From assembly GCA_016793325.1 (NCBI GenBank), contig JAEUKI010000095.1:1-64000 (forward strand): a DNA stretch of 64,000 bases, written 5' to 3'. The notes beneath the pieces are model-generated. The model worked only from the letters and a program-made list of their open reading frames with translations. It did no database searches and was not told the DNA's origin. Below, piece after piece: positions 50,458 through 59,650 of the stretch; position 1 is the stretch's first letter, and each line of letters begins with the position of its first letter. The position numbers were made by a program, and so were the translations under genes. The DNA comes from Myxococcales bacterium. Its GTDB lineage: Bacteria > Myxococcota_A > Polyangia > Polyangiales > Ga0077539.

Positions 50458-51990
50458 CTACGACGCGCGCACGAGCGGCGAGAGCGCGGTCGCGCGAGCG
50501 ATCGAAGCGTCGAGGCCGTGATCGGTCGGGTCGAAGCCCGTCGATGCGAGCAACGTCGCGGCGATGTCGGGCGGCATGATCGCGCGGCCCTGCTCGGGGC
50601 TGTCGGTCGTGCGGTTGTTGATGAAGTCCCAGAGACCGATGCCCATCGCGACTTGGCCCGAGGCGCCGATGACCTTGTTTCCCTGGATTCCCGCGCCGGC
50701 GAGGAGGCACGAGCTGGCGAGGTGGTGGTCGCGACCGCCGAACTGATTCATGAGCGGCGTGCGCGCGAACTCGCTGAACGCGACGATCGTCGTGTGATCG
50801 AGCCACTTGTCGCCCTCGGGCAAGCCGTGGCCGGGGCCGATCGTGGACGTCGCGAGGTCATCGATGAGCGCCGCGAGCGACGCGATCCCGGGATAAATCC
50901 GGTTCGCGTGATCGAGGTTGTTCGTGAAGTGCGTGTCGGTTCCGTCGCCGATCATCACCGAGACGCACTGCGCGACGCCGGACTTGATCGCGAGCCCCGC
51001 GAGCGCCGCGCGCGCGCCGGGCGTGTTGGCGTCGCCTGCGTTGAGGCCGGCGGCGCGGAGATACTCGCCGTACCGACGACGGACGGCCACGCGCTCGGCC
51101 TGCACCGTCGCGTCCATCGAATCCGTGAGGAAATCGAACTTCGCCGCGAGCTGCTGTCGCAAGATCTGCTGCGCCGTGGTCTGCGCCTGACGCATCCGCG
51201 AGAACACGCCGCGGCGGTCGTACACGTTGACCTCGCAGGGCCGCTCGCTCGCTGCAAACTCGTCGAGCGCGGCTTCGACCGTCGTGTGCTCGAGCATCGC
51301 GCTCTCGCGGTTGAGCACCTGCAAGAGGTCGCCGATCGAGTTCACGCGGACGGCAGAGTACTGGCCGGGCATGCTCTCGTTGTAGGCCTCGACGCGAAGC
51401 GAGAGCGTCGGGAGCGCCGTCGACGGCGCGGGCTGTCCGCGGTTGAGCATCGCGGCGATTTGCGTCGCGACGCTCGAGCCGCGCGCGGCGTTTCCCGCAG
51501 GAAACGTCCCGGTGTTGAAGAACCGATAGCCCACTTCGTGCGCGACGGTCCCCATGTTCATCCCGCGCACGATGGCGATCTTCTCGGCCCACCGCGTGAT
51601 GTCCGGGCCGCGCACCGAGCCGTCGCCGTTGTACTTGAGCGACGCGGGTCCGAACGTGAGCTCGCCCGGCCGACCGCCCACCGTGGGACGGATCACTTGC
51701 GAGCGAAAATCACTGTTCGCGAGCTGCTCGTACCGAACGTCGGTGAGCGTCATCCCGCGCTGCTCTTCGGTGTACGTCGCCGGGTCGCGCGGATCGAGGA
51801 AGAGCAGCTGATCCCAGCCGCCGGGGAAGTAGCAAAACACGAAGCGTCGCTTGGTTTGCACCGTTCCGCGCATCTGCGCGTGCGCGACGTTTTGGATGCC
51901 GAAGCGAGCGACGGTCGCGGCCATCGCCGCCGTCGCTGTCGCCGCGAGAACTTGTCGGCGCGTAGCCTCGAGTCCTTTGGTCTTGGTCAT
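50458..51990 (-). CDS. Tat-exported DUF1501 family protein
   Basis: The 510-residue product starts with a twin-arginine signal (ATRRQVLAATATAAMAATVA, cleavage after AHA near 38). DUF1501 features follow: FVFCYFPGGWDQLLFLDPRDPA (cited as the segment at 47-68), TVVFSEFARTPLMN-like ending in VAFSEFARTPLMNQFGGRDHH, and LASSCLLAGAGI. In Planctomycetes and Myxococcota these proteins are usually encoded beside DUF1549/DUF1800-type proteins with haem motifs, as here. They are related to the sulfatase/alkaline phosphatase superfamily; activity is not established. It is the third gene of the minus-strand run from 55185. Confidence 0.88.
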   Translation of the reverse strand: MTKTKGLEATRRQVLAATATAAMAATVARFGIQNVAHAQMRGTVQTKRRFVFCYFPGGWDQLLFLDPRDPATYTEEQRGMTLTDVRYEQLANSDFRSQVIRPTVGGRPGELTFGPASLKYNGDGSVRGPDITRWAEKIAIVRGMNMGTVAHEVGYRFFNTGTFPAGNAARGSSVATQIAAMLNRGQPAPSTALPTLSLRVEAYNESMPGQYSAVRVNSIGDLLQVLNRESAMLEHTTVEAALDEFAASERPCEVNVYDRRGVFSRMRQAQTTAQQILRQQLAAKFDFLTDSMDATVQAERVAVRRRYGEYLRAAGLNAGDANTPGARAALAGLAIKSGVAQCVSVMIGDGTDTHFTNNLDHANRIYPGIASLAALIDDLATSTIGPGHGLPEGDKWLDHTTIVAFSEFARTPLMNQFGGRDHHLASSCLLAGAGIQGNKVIGASGQVAMGIGLWDFINNRTTDSPEQGRAIMPPDIAATLLASTGFDPTDHGLDASIARATALSPLVRAS

Positions 51991-52024
51991 CGTCTGAGAC
52001 TCCCTAGAGGTTCGGCAGCCAAGG

Positions 52025-52813
52025 TCAGTACGCGAGAAACTGCGGGTCGGTCGCGAGGGCGATACACGTCGCGCGCCAGCCGTCGAGCGGCGTTCCCGCA
52101 GGGCGAGTGACGCGCGATCCTTCGCGCACTTCGGCGGTCGTCGAAGCGACCGTGAACACGCGGAGCAGCGCCGAGGCTTCAGCGCTGTCCGCCGCGAGCG
52201 CGCGGCCCCAGAAGCGACGCGCGAGGTACGCGATGTTGCGCCGCACGGCCATCGCGTCAGCCGCGGCCGTCACGGTCGGCCCCACTTCGCGCAGGATGCG
52301 TCGTCGCGCAGGGTCCGGCTGATCTGCGTCGTCCGCGACCGACTGCGCGCACGCGACGCGCGCTGCGTCGTTGGCGAGCTTCGAGAACGTCACCGCAGGG
52401 TCGAGGGCGTGCGCGGTCGTCGTGAGAAAATCCGCGCGGCCGAGGGTCCCTGCGAGCGCTTCGAGCATGTCCGCGTTGCGCACGAGGCTCGTCCCCGAGG
52501 GCGAGTCGGGATCGGGGACGCTTCGCTGCGCGACCCACGTGTAGCCCGTCGCGGACAAGAGCGACGCGCGCAGCTGCTCGACCGAGAGCCTGCGCGGCGA
52601 GCGTCCGACGCGATTGGCGTTGTCCGCGGGATCCGCGATCGGAACCGTCGGGTGTCCCGCAGGGAGCGACGACGGATCGACGACCGTGGTCGTGCCCGTG
52701 GTCTCCGCGGGAGGCGTCGTATTGCGACGCTCGACGATGGCGCGATCAGCGCCGCAGGCTGAGACCACCGCGCAAATCGCAAGGGGAGCTGTGAGCCTTC
52801 GAAGCGACATCAT
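52025..52813 (-). CDS. Lipoprotein with a DUF1549/DUF1592-like fragment
   Basis: The start is ATG 52813 (a second ATG follows at once), overlapping the TGA of the preceding gene as TGATG. The lipobox is ICAVVSAC. The 262-residue product has RSPRRLSVEQLRASLLSATGYTW at about 70-92 (helical start of DUF1592/1549-type proteins), then mostly helices, ending RATCIALATDPQFLAY. It looks like a reduced relative of the larger protein encoded immediately upstream. It probably forms an envelope complex with that protein and the DUF1501 product. Confidence 0.76.
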   Translation of the reverse strand: MMSLRRLTAPLAICAVVSACGADRAIVERRNTTPPAETTGTTTVVDPSSLPAGHPTVPIADPADNANRVGRSPRRLSVEQLRASLLSATGYTWVAQRSVPDPDSPSGTSLVRNADMLEALAGTLGRADFLTTTAHALDPAVTFSKLANDAARVACAQSVADDADQPDPARRRILREVGPTVTAAADAMAVRRNIAYLARRFWGRALAADSAEASALLRVFTVASTTAEVREGSRVTRPAGTPLDGWRATCIALATDPQFLAY

Positions 52814-55185
52814 CAGTCGATCCTCCGGTAGGTGGCCGAGGTCACGATCGCGCGAACGAGCGAGCGATAACTGTGGCGCGACTGCTCGAAGCTCGCCGTG
52901 AAGCTCGGCAGGAGCGTGCGCATTTCGCTCTCGGTCATCGGGCGGTTTACGAGCTGTCGCCACGCGTTGCGCACCGTGCAGGACTGAAGCTCACCCGAGG
53001 CGGTCGCGCTCGCGACGAGCCCCGCGGGGCCTTCGTCGACGCGCGACATCTCGTCCGAGCGGCGGTAGAGAAATCCGCGGAGCGTTCCCGCGAAGCGCGC
53101 GCCGTCTGCGTCCACCGTGTCGGTGACGTACTGCGTGCGACAACGCGGGGTGCAGCCGACGCCGCGGAGCGCGCACTGCGCGCAGTTGGCGTCGAACGCA
53201 GGAAAGTCGAGCGGGTTCAAGAACCGCGTCGAGCGCTCGGCCCAACGCGCGAAGTACGCCGTCATCGGCTCGATCGCCGCGTGGCAGTTTTGGCAACCGC
53301 AGCGCGACGCGAGGTTCGGCTCGCGCGTGCACGGGTCGGTCGGCGACGGGACGCGGTCGCTTCCCGGCGTGAACGCCTTGCACATGAACGCGATGCGAAA
53401 CTGCGCCACGCGCGCGCGCCACGTTGGAAAACGCCCGAGATACGCGGCCGTCGTCAGGACGCCCGAGTGCTCGGGGCCGCGCACGAACTCGCGCATCGCG
53501 TTGTCGCTGAACGCGACGGTGGGCATCGCCGTCATCGGCGCAGGCGCTTGCAGCTCGATGCCCTGCACCGACGTGAGCTGGTGCTCGTAGAGGTGACGGA
53601 GCGGCCCGTTTACGAACGAGCGTCGCGTCGTGAAGATGTTGTTGTAGTCCTCGTCGCGCTCGACGACGCTCGCGACGATCTCGAGCGGCTCGGCGTTGAG
53701 CGCGTCGCGCACGCGCGACTGCGTCCTCGACGCGAGGTCCGTGTTCTGCGACACGCCGATCGAGGGCATGCAGTAGATCCCGCGCGGACCGCAGCCGCAC
53801 GAGGTGTCTCGACGACCGCTGTAGACGGTCTCGCACGACTGTCCGTTGCGGGTGCTGTTGGTGCGAGCGCTCGCGTCGTAGGCGCACACGCGGAGGCTGC
53901 GACCGCCGCTCCAGTACCAATCACGCACGACGCGCGTGCCTTCGCGACGGATCCTGAAGGTCTCGTCGGGCCCCGAGAACGGCGTGTTGTCGCAGGTGTT
54001 GACCACGCGATACGGCGCCCACGGAGGACACGTGTTCACGCGCTGCGAGGCGCCCGAGCCCGTCGGAGGACGATCGAGCGCGGCGATGGTCCAGCCCGTC
54101 GGCGGCGCGTCGATTCGAAACTGGTTGGGCATCGCGCCCGCGGTCGCGGCGCCGCCCGGGTTGCTCGGGCACTCGCACACGTCGCCGGGATTGACGCAGC
54201 CGCCCGCGGAGATCGCCGGCGCGGTCGCGGTCCACGAGCCGGGCGCGGTGACCGTGGCTCCGACGAGGACTTGGTTGGCAAAGTCGCTCGAGCTCACGCC
54301 GATCGCGCCGGTGCCGACGACCTGACAGAGCGGTCCGCGGCCCGCGGCTGCGGGGCGAATCACGCGAAGTCGAGCGCTGCCAGCAGGCGTGCTCGGGTCG
54401 ATCGTCGTGCAGTAGTTGGGGCAGTGCTCGCCGTCGTAGATGGGGAGCGGCGCGCCGTCGTCGTCGTAGTACGGGCGCGTGGTCGAGCGACCGTCGCTCG
54501 TCGTAATTGAATACGTGGGCTGCGCTGCGCCGCGCGCCGCGGGCTCGGGGTACTCGTACGGCGCGCCGAGGCGACCGTCGCAGAACGTCGACCCGTTGCC
54601 GCCGCGAAGGACGCGATCGCCGGTGCCGTTGTAGCGAATCGCGACGACGCCGTTCGGGTGCCTCGCGCGCCCGTCGTCGTCGATGAGCTCGGGGTCTGGC
54701 GAGAAGGCCCCTCCCGCGGCGCCCGTCGTCATGTTGGGATCGAACGCGGTCAGGTCCGTCGTCGAGATGCGAAAGCCATCGAGCGTCGGCCAGAGCAGCT
54801 CGGCGTGCCAGTCCTTCACGCGCTGCGAAAACTCTGGGCTTCGCAGCATCGCGTCGATCAGGTCGTCCGGGACGCGGCCCGCCGCTTCGACGCGCGCGAT
54901 CTCTTCGACCGTCGGAGGTCTCCCGCGAAGGTCGAGCGAGAGCTGTCGAAGATAGCGCGTGGCGTCTGCCGTCTGCGGCGCGCACGTCGCTCCCTGCGCG
55001 GGCGTCGGCGCCGGAGCGACCGCGCCCCCTGGATCACCAGGGCGCTGCTCGGGGTTTGCGGGAATCCCGCCTGGCGCGCCGCAGCCTGCCGCGAGGATCG
55101 CGGCGATGGGCGCGTTGCGCACGAGCAAGCGTCGCGCTCGCTCGATCACACTCGGAGTCGTTTGTCTCGCTCGCGACCGGACCAT
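52813..55185 (-). CDS. Secreted DUF1549-like protein with c-type haem motif
   Basis: ATG 55185 follows GGAGG with 8-bp spacing; the product has 790 residues. A hydrophobic stretch ending IAAILAAGCG is a lipoprotein-type signal. RYLRQLSLDLRGRPPTVEEI (about 75-94) is the standard DUF1549 start. The middle is long and Cys-rich. CQNCH at 631-635 is a haem-attachment motif in a cytochrome-like context (NLASRCGCQNCHAAIEPMTA, then FARWAERS). The C-terminus resembles the DUF1588/1585 ending (RNAWRQLVNRPMTESEMRTL). The gene leads the coupled set with the lipoprotein at 52025 and the DUF1501 protein. Confidence 0.82.
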   Translation of the reverse strand: MVRSRARQTTPSVIERARRLLVRNAPIAAILAAGCGAPGGIPANPEQRPGDPGGAVAPAPTPAQGATCAPQTADATRYLRQLSLDLRGRPPTVEEIARVEAAGRVPDDLIDAMLRSPEFSQRVKDWHAELLWPTLDGFRISTTDLTAFDPNMTTGAAGGAFSPDPELIDDDGRARHPNGVVAIRYNGTGDRVLRGGNGSTFCDGRLGAPYEYPEPAARGAAQPTYSITTSDGRSTTRPYYDDDGAPLPIYDGEHCPNYCTTIDPSTPAGSARLRVIRPAAAGRGPLCQVVGTGAIGVSSSDFANQVLVGATVTAPGSWTATAPAISAGGCVNPGDVCECPSNPGGAATAGAMPNQFRIDAPPTGWTIAALDRPPTGSGASQRVNTCPPWAPYRVVNTCDNTPFSGPDETFRIRREGTRVVRDWYWSGGRSLRVCAYDASARTNSTRNGQSCETVYSGRRDTSCGCGPRGIYCMPSIGVSQNTDLASRTQSRVRDALNAEPLEIVASVVERDEDYNNIFTTRRSFVNGPLRHLYEHQLTSVQGIELQAPAPMTAMPTVAFSDNAMREFVRGPEHSGVLTTAAYLGRFPTWRARVAQFRIAFMCKAFTPGSDRVPSPTDPCTREPNLASRCGCQNCHAAIEPMTAYFARWAERSTRFLNPLDFPAFDANCAQCALRGVGCTPRCRTQYVTDTVDADGARFAGTLRGFLYRRSDEMSRVDEGPAGLVASATASGELQSCTVRNAWRQLVNRPMTESEMRTLLPSFTASFEQSRHSYRSLVRAIVTSATYRRID

Positions 55186-55623
55186 CGTAGGAGCCTCCGT
55201 CGCGTCCGCCTCGGATGTCGCTCCGCGCGCGCACCACACGTGCCGCCGCGAATCGACGCGAAGCGAACTTCTCGGACGAGGCTATCACCGCCCGAAAGCG
55301 CTCAGGAAGCGGACTTTTCCAAAGATCTCAGCGGATCGCGTAGTCTCGAGTGTCACGGAAGACCGAACGCGCGCGCTAACCGTCGTCAGCGACGGCCACG
55401 CTTCGTAGGCATCCACCAACGCACCCGCTGCCCCCCCCCCCACCGCGAGCTGACCGCTGTGCACGACGTCGAAGGCGATGCAACGCACCACTATTCAAAG
55501 CGATTTCGGTCATAAGCTGTCAGAGCAACGCACGCTCACGCGACTCGCACTCCCCCCTACCAAGCAGGGGTGCAAGGGTGGTACTGACCTCCCTCCCTCA
55601 ATCTCGGATTTTCCTGATCTCGC
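55186..55623. other. Divergent spacer with an 11-C homopolymer between the DUF1549-like gene and the kinase gene
   Basis: The 438 bp holds no supported gene. A run of 11 cytosines sits near 55431-55441. GCACTCCCCCCT...AGGGGTGC near 55548-55574 can form an imperfect hairpin. No clear promoter consensus or ribosome-binding site is seen before the kinase ATG at 55624. The C-run is long enough to slip in replication and lies where it could affect transcription of the kinase operon. Confidence 0.5.
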
Positions 55624-57288
55624 ATGATCGAACCGGGCGCCGTCGTCGCTGAACGTTTTCGCATCCGCCGCAAGCTCGGCGAAGGCGGGATGGGTGCCGT
55701 TTACGAGTGCGAGCACGTCAAAGTCGGCAAGCGCTACGCGATCAAGGTGCTCGACAAGCGCGACAGCTTGCCGCCCGAAGCGATCGAGCGCTTCGACCGC
55801 GAGGCGAGCGCGCCCTCGAAGATCGGCCACCCGAACATCGTCGACGTGTTCGACGTCGGCGTCGAGCCGAACGGGACGCCGTGGATGGTCATGGAGCTGC
55901 TCGAGGGAGAAACCCTCGGCGACGTGATCAAGCGCGAGCAAGTCGTGCAGCCGCAGCGGCTCGCGACGATCATGGATCAGCTCCTCGACTGCCTCGCGGC
56001 CATGCACGCCGCCGGGTTCATTCACCGGGATCTCAAGCCGGCGAACATCTTTCTCGTCGGCGATCGACCGACCGTGAAGCTGCTCGACTTCGGCATCGCC
56101 AAGGCCGTCGGCGAGGACAGCCGCACGCGTTCGGGCTACGTGATCGGGACGCCTGCGTACATGGCCCCCGAGCAGATGCGCAACGCGCGCGGCGCGACGG
56201 CGCGCTCGGACCTCTGGAGCGTCGGGGTGATCCTTCACGAGTGCCTCGTTGGATTTCGCCCGTTTCGCGGCGAGACCTTCGCGCTGCTCGCGCAGATCGC
56301 CGGCCCCGGTCCTCACGCAAAGCTCCAGGACATCGCCGCGGACCTGCCCAAGCCCCTCGCGGCCCTCGTCGATCGTTGCCTCTCGAAGGATGCGACGCAG
56401 CGCCCCGCGAGCGCGAATGCGCTTCGAGACGAGATCGTTCCGCTGCTCGAGGGGGTGCGATCGGTGCGGCCCCTTCCACCGCCGATTGATCCCGAAGAAG
56501 AGCCCCCCTCGTCGCAGGACTCCGTCTCGAGCGCAGAGACCTCGATGGCCGCGTCGCAACAGAGCCGCGCGGCGACCTCTTCGCGAGGAGACAGCCCGCG
56601 ACCCGCGACGCCCTCCAAGCCGCGGGGCGCGCTCGTCGCCGCCATCGGCGCGCTCGCGATCGCGGGCGTCGGCGTCGGCGCCTACGTGCTGCGCGACGCG
56701 CCATCGACCCCGCGCAACCGAAACGGGCTCACAACGCCGCGAAACAGCCGCGACGGGGGCTCGCTCGAGCCGCGCTCGGGCCCCGATGGAACCATCGCGG
56801 TCCAGAACAACACCGAGCTCGCCCAAGTGCTCTCGCGCTGGGAGAACACGCTCGTCACGCAGCGCATTCGCGCGCAAATCGAGCCGTTCTATGCAGAAGC
56901 CGTGCAGTTTCACGGCTCCAACGGGCTCGCCTCGCCCGCGGCCATTCGGATGCACTGGCGCGCGGTCTTCGGGGGCGGCGGCGAGCTCGAGTTCGACTGG
57001 GCCCGCTCGCGCTATCGCGAGCGCAACCCCGAGCTCAGCGAGGGCGTCCCGGCCGCGTGCATCAACGCTCCAGGCGCCACGGGAAAGATCTTCGACGTGC
57101 GCGCACAGGCGCGAGAGCTTCGCGTGGACCGCCACCCCGACATCGGTTGCCCCGAGCTGCGCGGGGTCTACCTCCTGCGACTGCGCCGGATCAACGGCGA
57201 CTTGAAGATCTGCCACGAGACCTGGTCGCTGCGCGACGGGATCTGCAGCTCGTGTCCGACGGCGCGAGTCTGCCAGGGCGCAAGATAG
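55624..57288 (+). CDS. Transmembrane Ser/Thr protein kinase (Hanks type)
   Basis: The 554-residue protein has a kinase domain at about 12-275. The Gly loop is LGEGGMGAVY (19-28), AIKV carries Lys41, HRDLKPAN has Asp136, DFGIAKA has Asp155, and GTPAYMAPEQ is the P+1 region. An Ala/Ser/Pro linker and one membrane helix (about 335-356) follow. The outside domain of about 190 residues (LAQVLSRWENTLVTQRIRAQ..., then YAEAVQFHG) recalls the SnoaL/NTF2-like fold and ends with a Cys-containing motif (GICSSCPTARVC). This fits a sensor kinase of the myxobacterial Pkn type. It is followed 48 bp later by a second kinase gene. Confidence 0.93.
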   Translation: MIEPGAVVAERFRIRRKLGEGGMGAVYECEHVKVGKRYAIKVLDKRDSLPPEAIERFDREASAPSKIGHPNIVDVFDVGVEPNGTPWMVMELLEGETLGDVIKREQVVQPQRLATIMDQLLDCLAAMHAAGFIHRDLKPANIFLVGDRPTVKLLDFGIAKAVGEDSRTRSGYVIGTPAYMAPEQMRNARGATARSDLWSVGVILHECLVGFRPFRGETFALLAQIAGPGPHAKLQDIAADLPKPLAALVDRCLSKDATQRPASANALRDEIVPLLEGVRSVRPLPPPIDPEEEPPSSQDSVSSAETSMAASQQSRAATSSRGDSPRPATPSKPRGALVAAIGALAIAGVGVGAYVLRDAPSTPRNRNGLTTPRNSRDGGSLEPRSGPDGTIAVQNNTELAQVLSRWENTLVTQRIRAQIEPFYAEAVQFHGSNGLASPAAIRMHWRAVFGGGGELEFDWARSRYRERNPELSEGVPAACINAPGATGKIFDVRAQARELRVDRHPDIGCPELRGVYLLRLRRINGDLKICHETWSLRDGICSSCPTARVCQGAR

Positions 57289-57336
57289 CGCGACGCAACG
57301 GACGGGGGACTGAGGGCATCACAACGTCAGCCACTC

Positions 57337-58347
57337 ATGAACGTTCTCGTCGCGGGCGTTGTTTTGGACGGCCGCTATCGGCTCGAACGTCTCGTTGCCC
57401 GCGGGGGCATGAGCGAGATCTGGCGCGCGCGTCACACGCTGTTGGAGCGCTCGGTCGCGCTCAAGTTCGTCCGCGTCGACAGCGACGAGTCGCGACGACT
57501 GCTCATCGAAGAGGCGCGCATCCTGGCGGCCGTTCGACACCCGTCGATCGTCGAGGTGTACGACTGCGGGCTGCTCGAAGGGGCCGTTCCGTACCTCGTG
57601 ATGGAGTACATCGACGCGCCGACGCTGCGCGGGGTGCTCGACGAGCGCGGGACGCTCACGATCGACGAGGCCGTCGCGGTGATCGGCGCGCTCGCCCGAG
57701 GCGTCCACACAGTGCACGAGCGCGGCGTCGTCCACCGAGACATCAAGCCCGAGAACATCTTGTACCTCGCCGATCGCGCGGGAGGGCCGCCGTCGGTCAA
57801 GCTCATCGACTTCGGGATCTCGCACCGCGCCAGCGGCAAGAAGCACGACGGCAACGTGAGCGGAACCCCTGCATACATGGCCCCCGAGCAAATCCGCGGC
57901 GAGCCCGCGGATCGCGCCGTCGACCTCTGGGCGCTCGGCGTCACGCTCTACGAGCTCGTCGCGGGTGATCCGCCCTTCAACGGAGCAGACGTCACCGCGA
58001 CGCTCACCGCGGCGCTCACGGGACACATCCCCTTTCCTCGCGCGGTGCGCGGGCTCGACGGAGCGCTCTGGCGAACGATCACCGATTGCCTCCGCGTCGA
58101 CCTGAAGCAACGGACGCCCTCGGCCCTCGCGCTCGCCGAGGCGCTCGACCGCCGCGCCACCACGATTCGAGCGCGCGAGAGCCGCCCCACCATCCGCACG
58201 CCCGAAGAAGCGCGCCGAGACGCCGCGCGACTCGAAAATGAGCACACCAAATCGAGCGCCCCGACGGCGCCCGACGCAGCGCGCTCGACGGAGCCCGGCG
58301 CAGACTCGCTCGACAACATCCTCTTCGAAAGGCTCTCTCGCTCGTGA
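57337..58347 (+). CDS. Soluble Ser/Thr protein kinase
   Basis: The 336-residue protein is a Hanks-type kinase without a membrane helix. It has LVARGGMSEIW (Gly loop), LKF with Lys43, HRDIKPEN (Asp135), DFGISHR (Asp158) and GTPAYMAPEQ. The C-terminal 60 residues are charged and probably disordered (ARESRPTIRTPEEARRDAAR). Its stop overlaps the GTG start of the PYP/V4R gene (GTGA), so the kinase and the putative photosensor are made together. It is a natural candidate to act on, or be controlled by, that protein. Confidence 0.93.
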   Translation: MNVLVAGVVLDGRYRLERLVARGGMSEIWRARHTLLERSVALKFVRVDSDESRRLLIEEARILAAVRHPSIVEVYDCGLLEGAVPYLVMEYIDAPTLRGVLDERGTLTIDEAVAVIGALARGVHTVHERGVVHRDIKPENILYLADRAGGPPSVKLIDFGISHRASGKKHDGNVSGTPAYMAPEQIRGEPADRAVDLWALGVTLYELVAGDPPFNGADVTATLTAALTGHIPFPRAVRGLDGALWRTITDCLRVDLKQRTPSALALAEALDRRATTIRARESRPTIRTPEEARRDAARLENEHTKSSAPTAPDAARSTEPGADSLDNILFERLSRS

Positions 58348-59438
58348 CCGACGCCGAAACCATGTTCGAAGAGCGCCCTGCAGAGCAAACCCCGTCCATC
58401 TCGGGCGCGTCCGTCGACCTGCTCGACGACAACGAGCTCGACCGCGCGCCGTTCGGGATCATCTGCCTCGACGCCGAGGGGACGATCCTCCGCTACAACC
58501 TCTACGAATCGCGCCTCGCGCGGCTCGACCGCAATCAAGTGCTCGGCCGCAACTTCTTCAACGAGGTCGCGCGCTGCACGCGTGGAGACGCGTTCGAAGG
58601 GCGCTTTCAACGCTTCGTCGCGGGGAGCCGAGCGCCCGCGGACCGTCGGTTCGAGTTCGTGTTCGACTTCGCGTTCGGCGCCCAGGTCGTCGCGATCGAG
58701 CTGCACGACGCGGGCGAGCACGAGCGCTTCTACCTCTTCGTCAACCGAAAGAGCGTCGGCGCCCCGCGCGACATCGTCGGCGAAATCGCAGCGAGTCAAC
58801 GGGCCCTCGCGCCAGACGAGCCCGTCCTCGGCGTGCAGCGCGACGAGCTCGAGCGGCGCTTCGTCGACGCCCCGGTCGCGATGTTCGCCGCGCTTCGAAC
58901 GACGTTCGCCAAGCTCGCACCGCAGTCGAGCACCCTCTTCGCGCACGAGTGGGGCGTCCAATGGGGCAGGCGAGCGGCGATCGACCTCGAGGCCGACTCG
59001 CTCGAGCGCGACCAACGCTCGCTCGACGAACAAGCGATGGGCTCCGCGGCGAGGGCGCTCGGCGACTACATCGAGCGCCGCGGCTGGGGCCGCGTGAACT
59101 TCGATTTCAGCCCCGTGCGCGAAGGGCTCGTCGCCGTCAGCCTCGAGCGCTCGGTGCTCGCCGAGAGCTCGCCGCGCGCGACCTTCGGGCGATCGAGCAC
59201 CAAGGACGGCGCGTGCGCGTTGATCGCGGGATTTCTCGCGGGCGCGCTCTCGCACATGGCGGGCCGAAAGCTCATCGGCCGCGAGGTGTGCTGCGTCGTG
59301 CACGGCGCGCCGCAGTGCGAGATCGTCCTGATCGGCGCCGATCGCGCTCCGGCCATCGATCGCGCGCTCGCGAACACCGCGCGCACCGTCGGCGCGCTTC
59401 GGGCTGCGCTGCGAAAGCCTGCGCCGAGGACGCCATGA
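58344..59438 (+). CDS. Photoactive-yellow-protein-like PAS domain fused to V4R domain
   Basis: The GTG at 58344 gives 364 residues. Residues 31-136 align with Halorhodospira PYP without gaps in the chromophore region: ELDRAPFGIICLDAEGTILR, then YNLYESRLARLDRNQVLGRN and FFNEVARCTRG. Tyr51, Glu55 and Cys78 fall exactly at PYP Tyr42, Glu46 and Cys69 (constant offset 9), the residues that hold p-coumaric acid. Thr50 and Arg52 are replaced by Ala59 and Leu61. Residues about 165-335 form a V4R (4-vinyl reductase) domain ending GFLAGALSHMAGRKLIG then REVCCVVHGAPQCEIV, with its typical C-C-x-C site (316, 317, 325). No genes for coumarate synthesis are in the window, so photoactivity is unproven. It is coupled to two kinase genes and a small gene. 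Confidence 0.9.
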   Translation: MTDAETMFEERPAEQTPSISGASVDLLDDNELDRAPFGIICLDAEGTILRYNLYESRLARLDRNQVLGRNFFNEVARCTRGDAFEGRFQRFVAGSRAPADRRFEFVFDFAFGAQVVAIELHDAGEHERFYLFVNRKSVGAPRDIVGEIAASQRALAPDEPVLGVQRDELERRFVDAPVAMFAALRTTFAKLAPQSSTLFAHEWGVQWGRRAAIDLEADSLERDQRSLDEQAMGSAARALGDYIERRGWGRVNFDFSPVREGLVAVSLERSVLAESSPRATFGRSSTKDGACALIAGFLAGALSHMAGRKLIGREVCCVVHGAPQCEIVLIGADRAPAIDRALANTARTVGALRAALRKPAPRTP

Positions 59439-59611
59439 CCGACGCGATCGATCAGTGGGCAGACGAAGCGCACGACGCCGCCGTCGAACGGGCGAGCTCC
59501 GAGCCCCTCGCGTCGCTCACGGTGCGAGAGTTCTTCGAGGCGTTTGCGTGGGACGGGGTCGCTCCGGACCCGTCGCAGACGAGCGCGCGCGAGTTTCTCG
59601 CGTGGCTCTGA
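59435..59611 (+). CDS. 58-residue protein coupled to the PYP/V4R gene
   Basis: ATG 59435 overlaps the preceding TGA (ATGA) and the frame closes at TGA 59609. The product is acidic and helical (MTDAIDQWADEAHDAAVERA, then LTVREFFEAFAWDGVAP). It has no membrane helix or cysteine. Its codon use matches its neighbours and the overlap makes it very likely to be translated. It may be a partner or adaptor of the PYP/V4R protein or kinases; the function is unknown. Confidence 0.72.
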   Translation: MTDAIDQWADEAHDAAVERASSEPLASLTVREFFEAFAWDGVAPDPSQTSAREFLAWL

Positions 59612-59650
59612 GTCGTCGTCGAGCTGATCGATCGCGCGATTACGAGTCGA

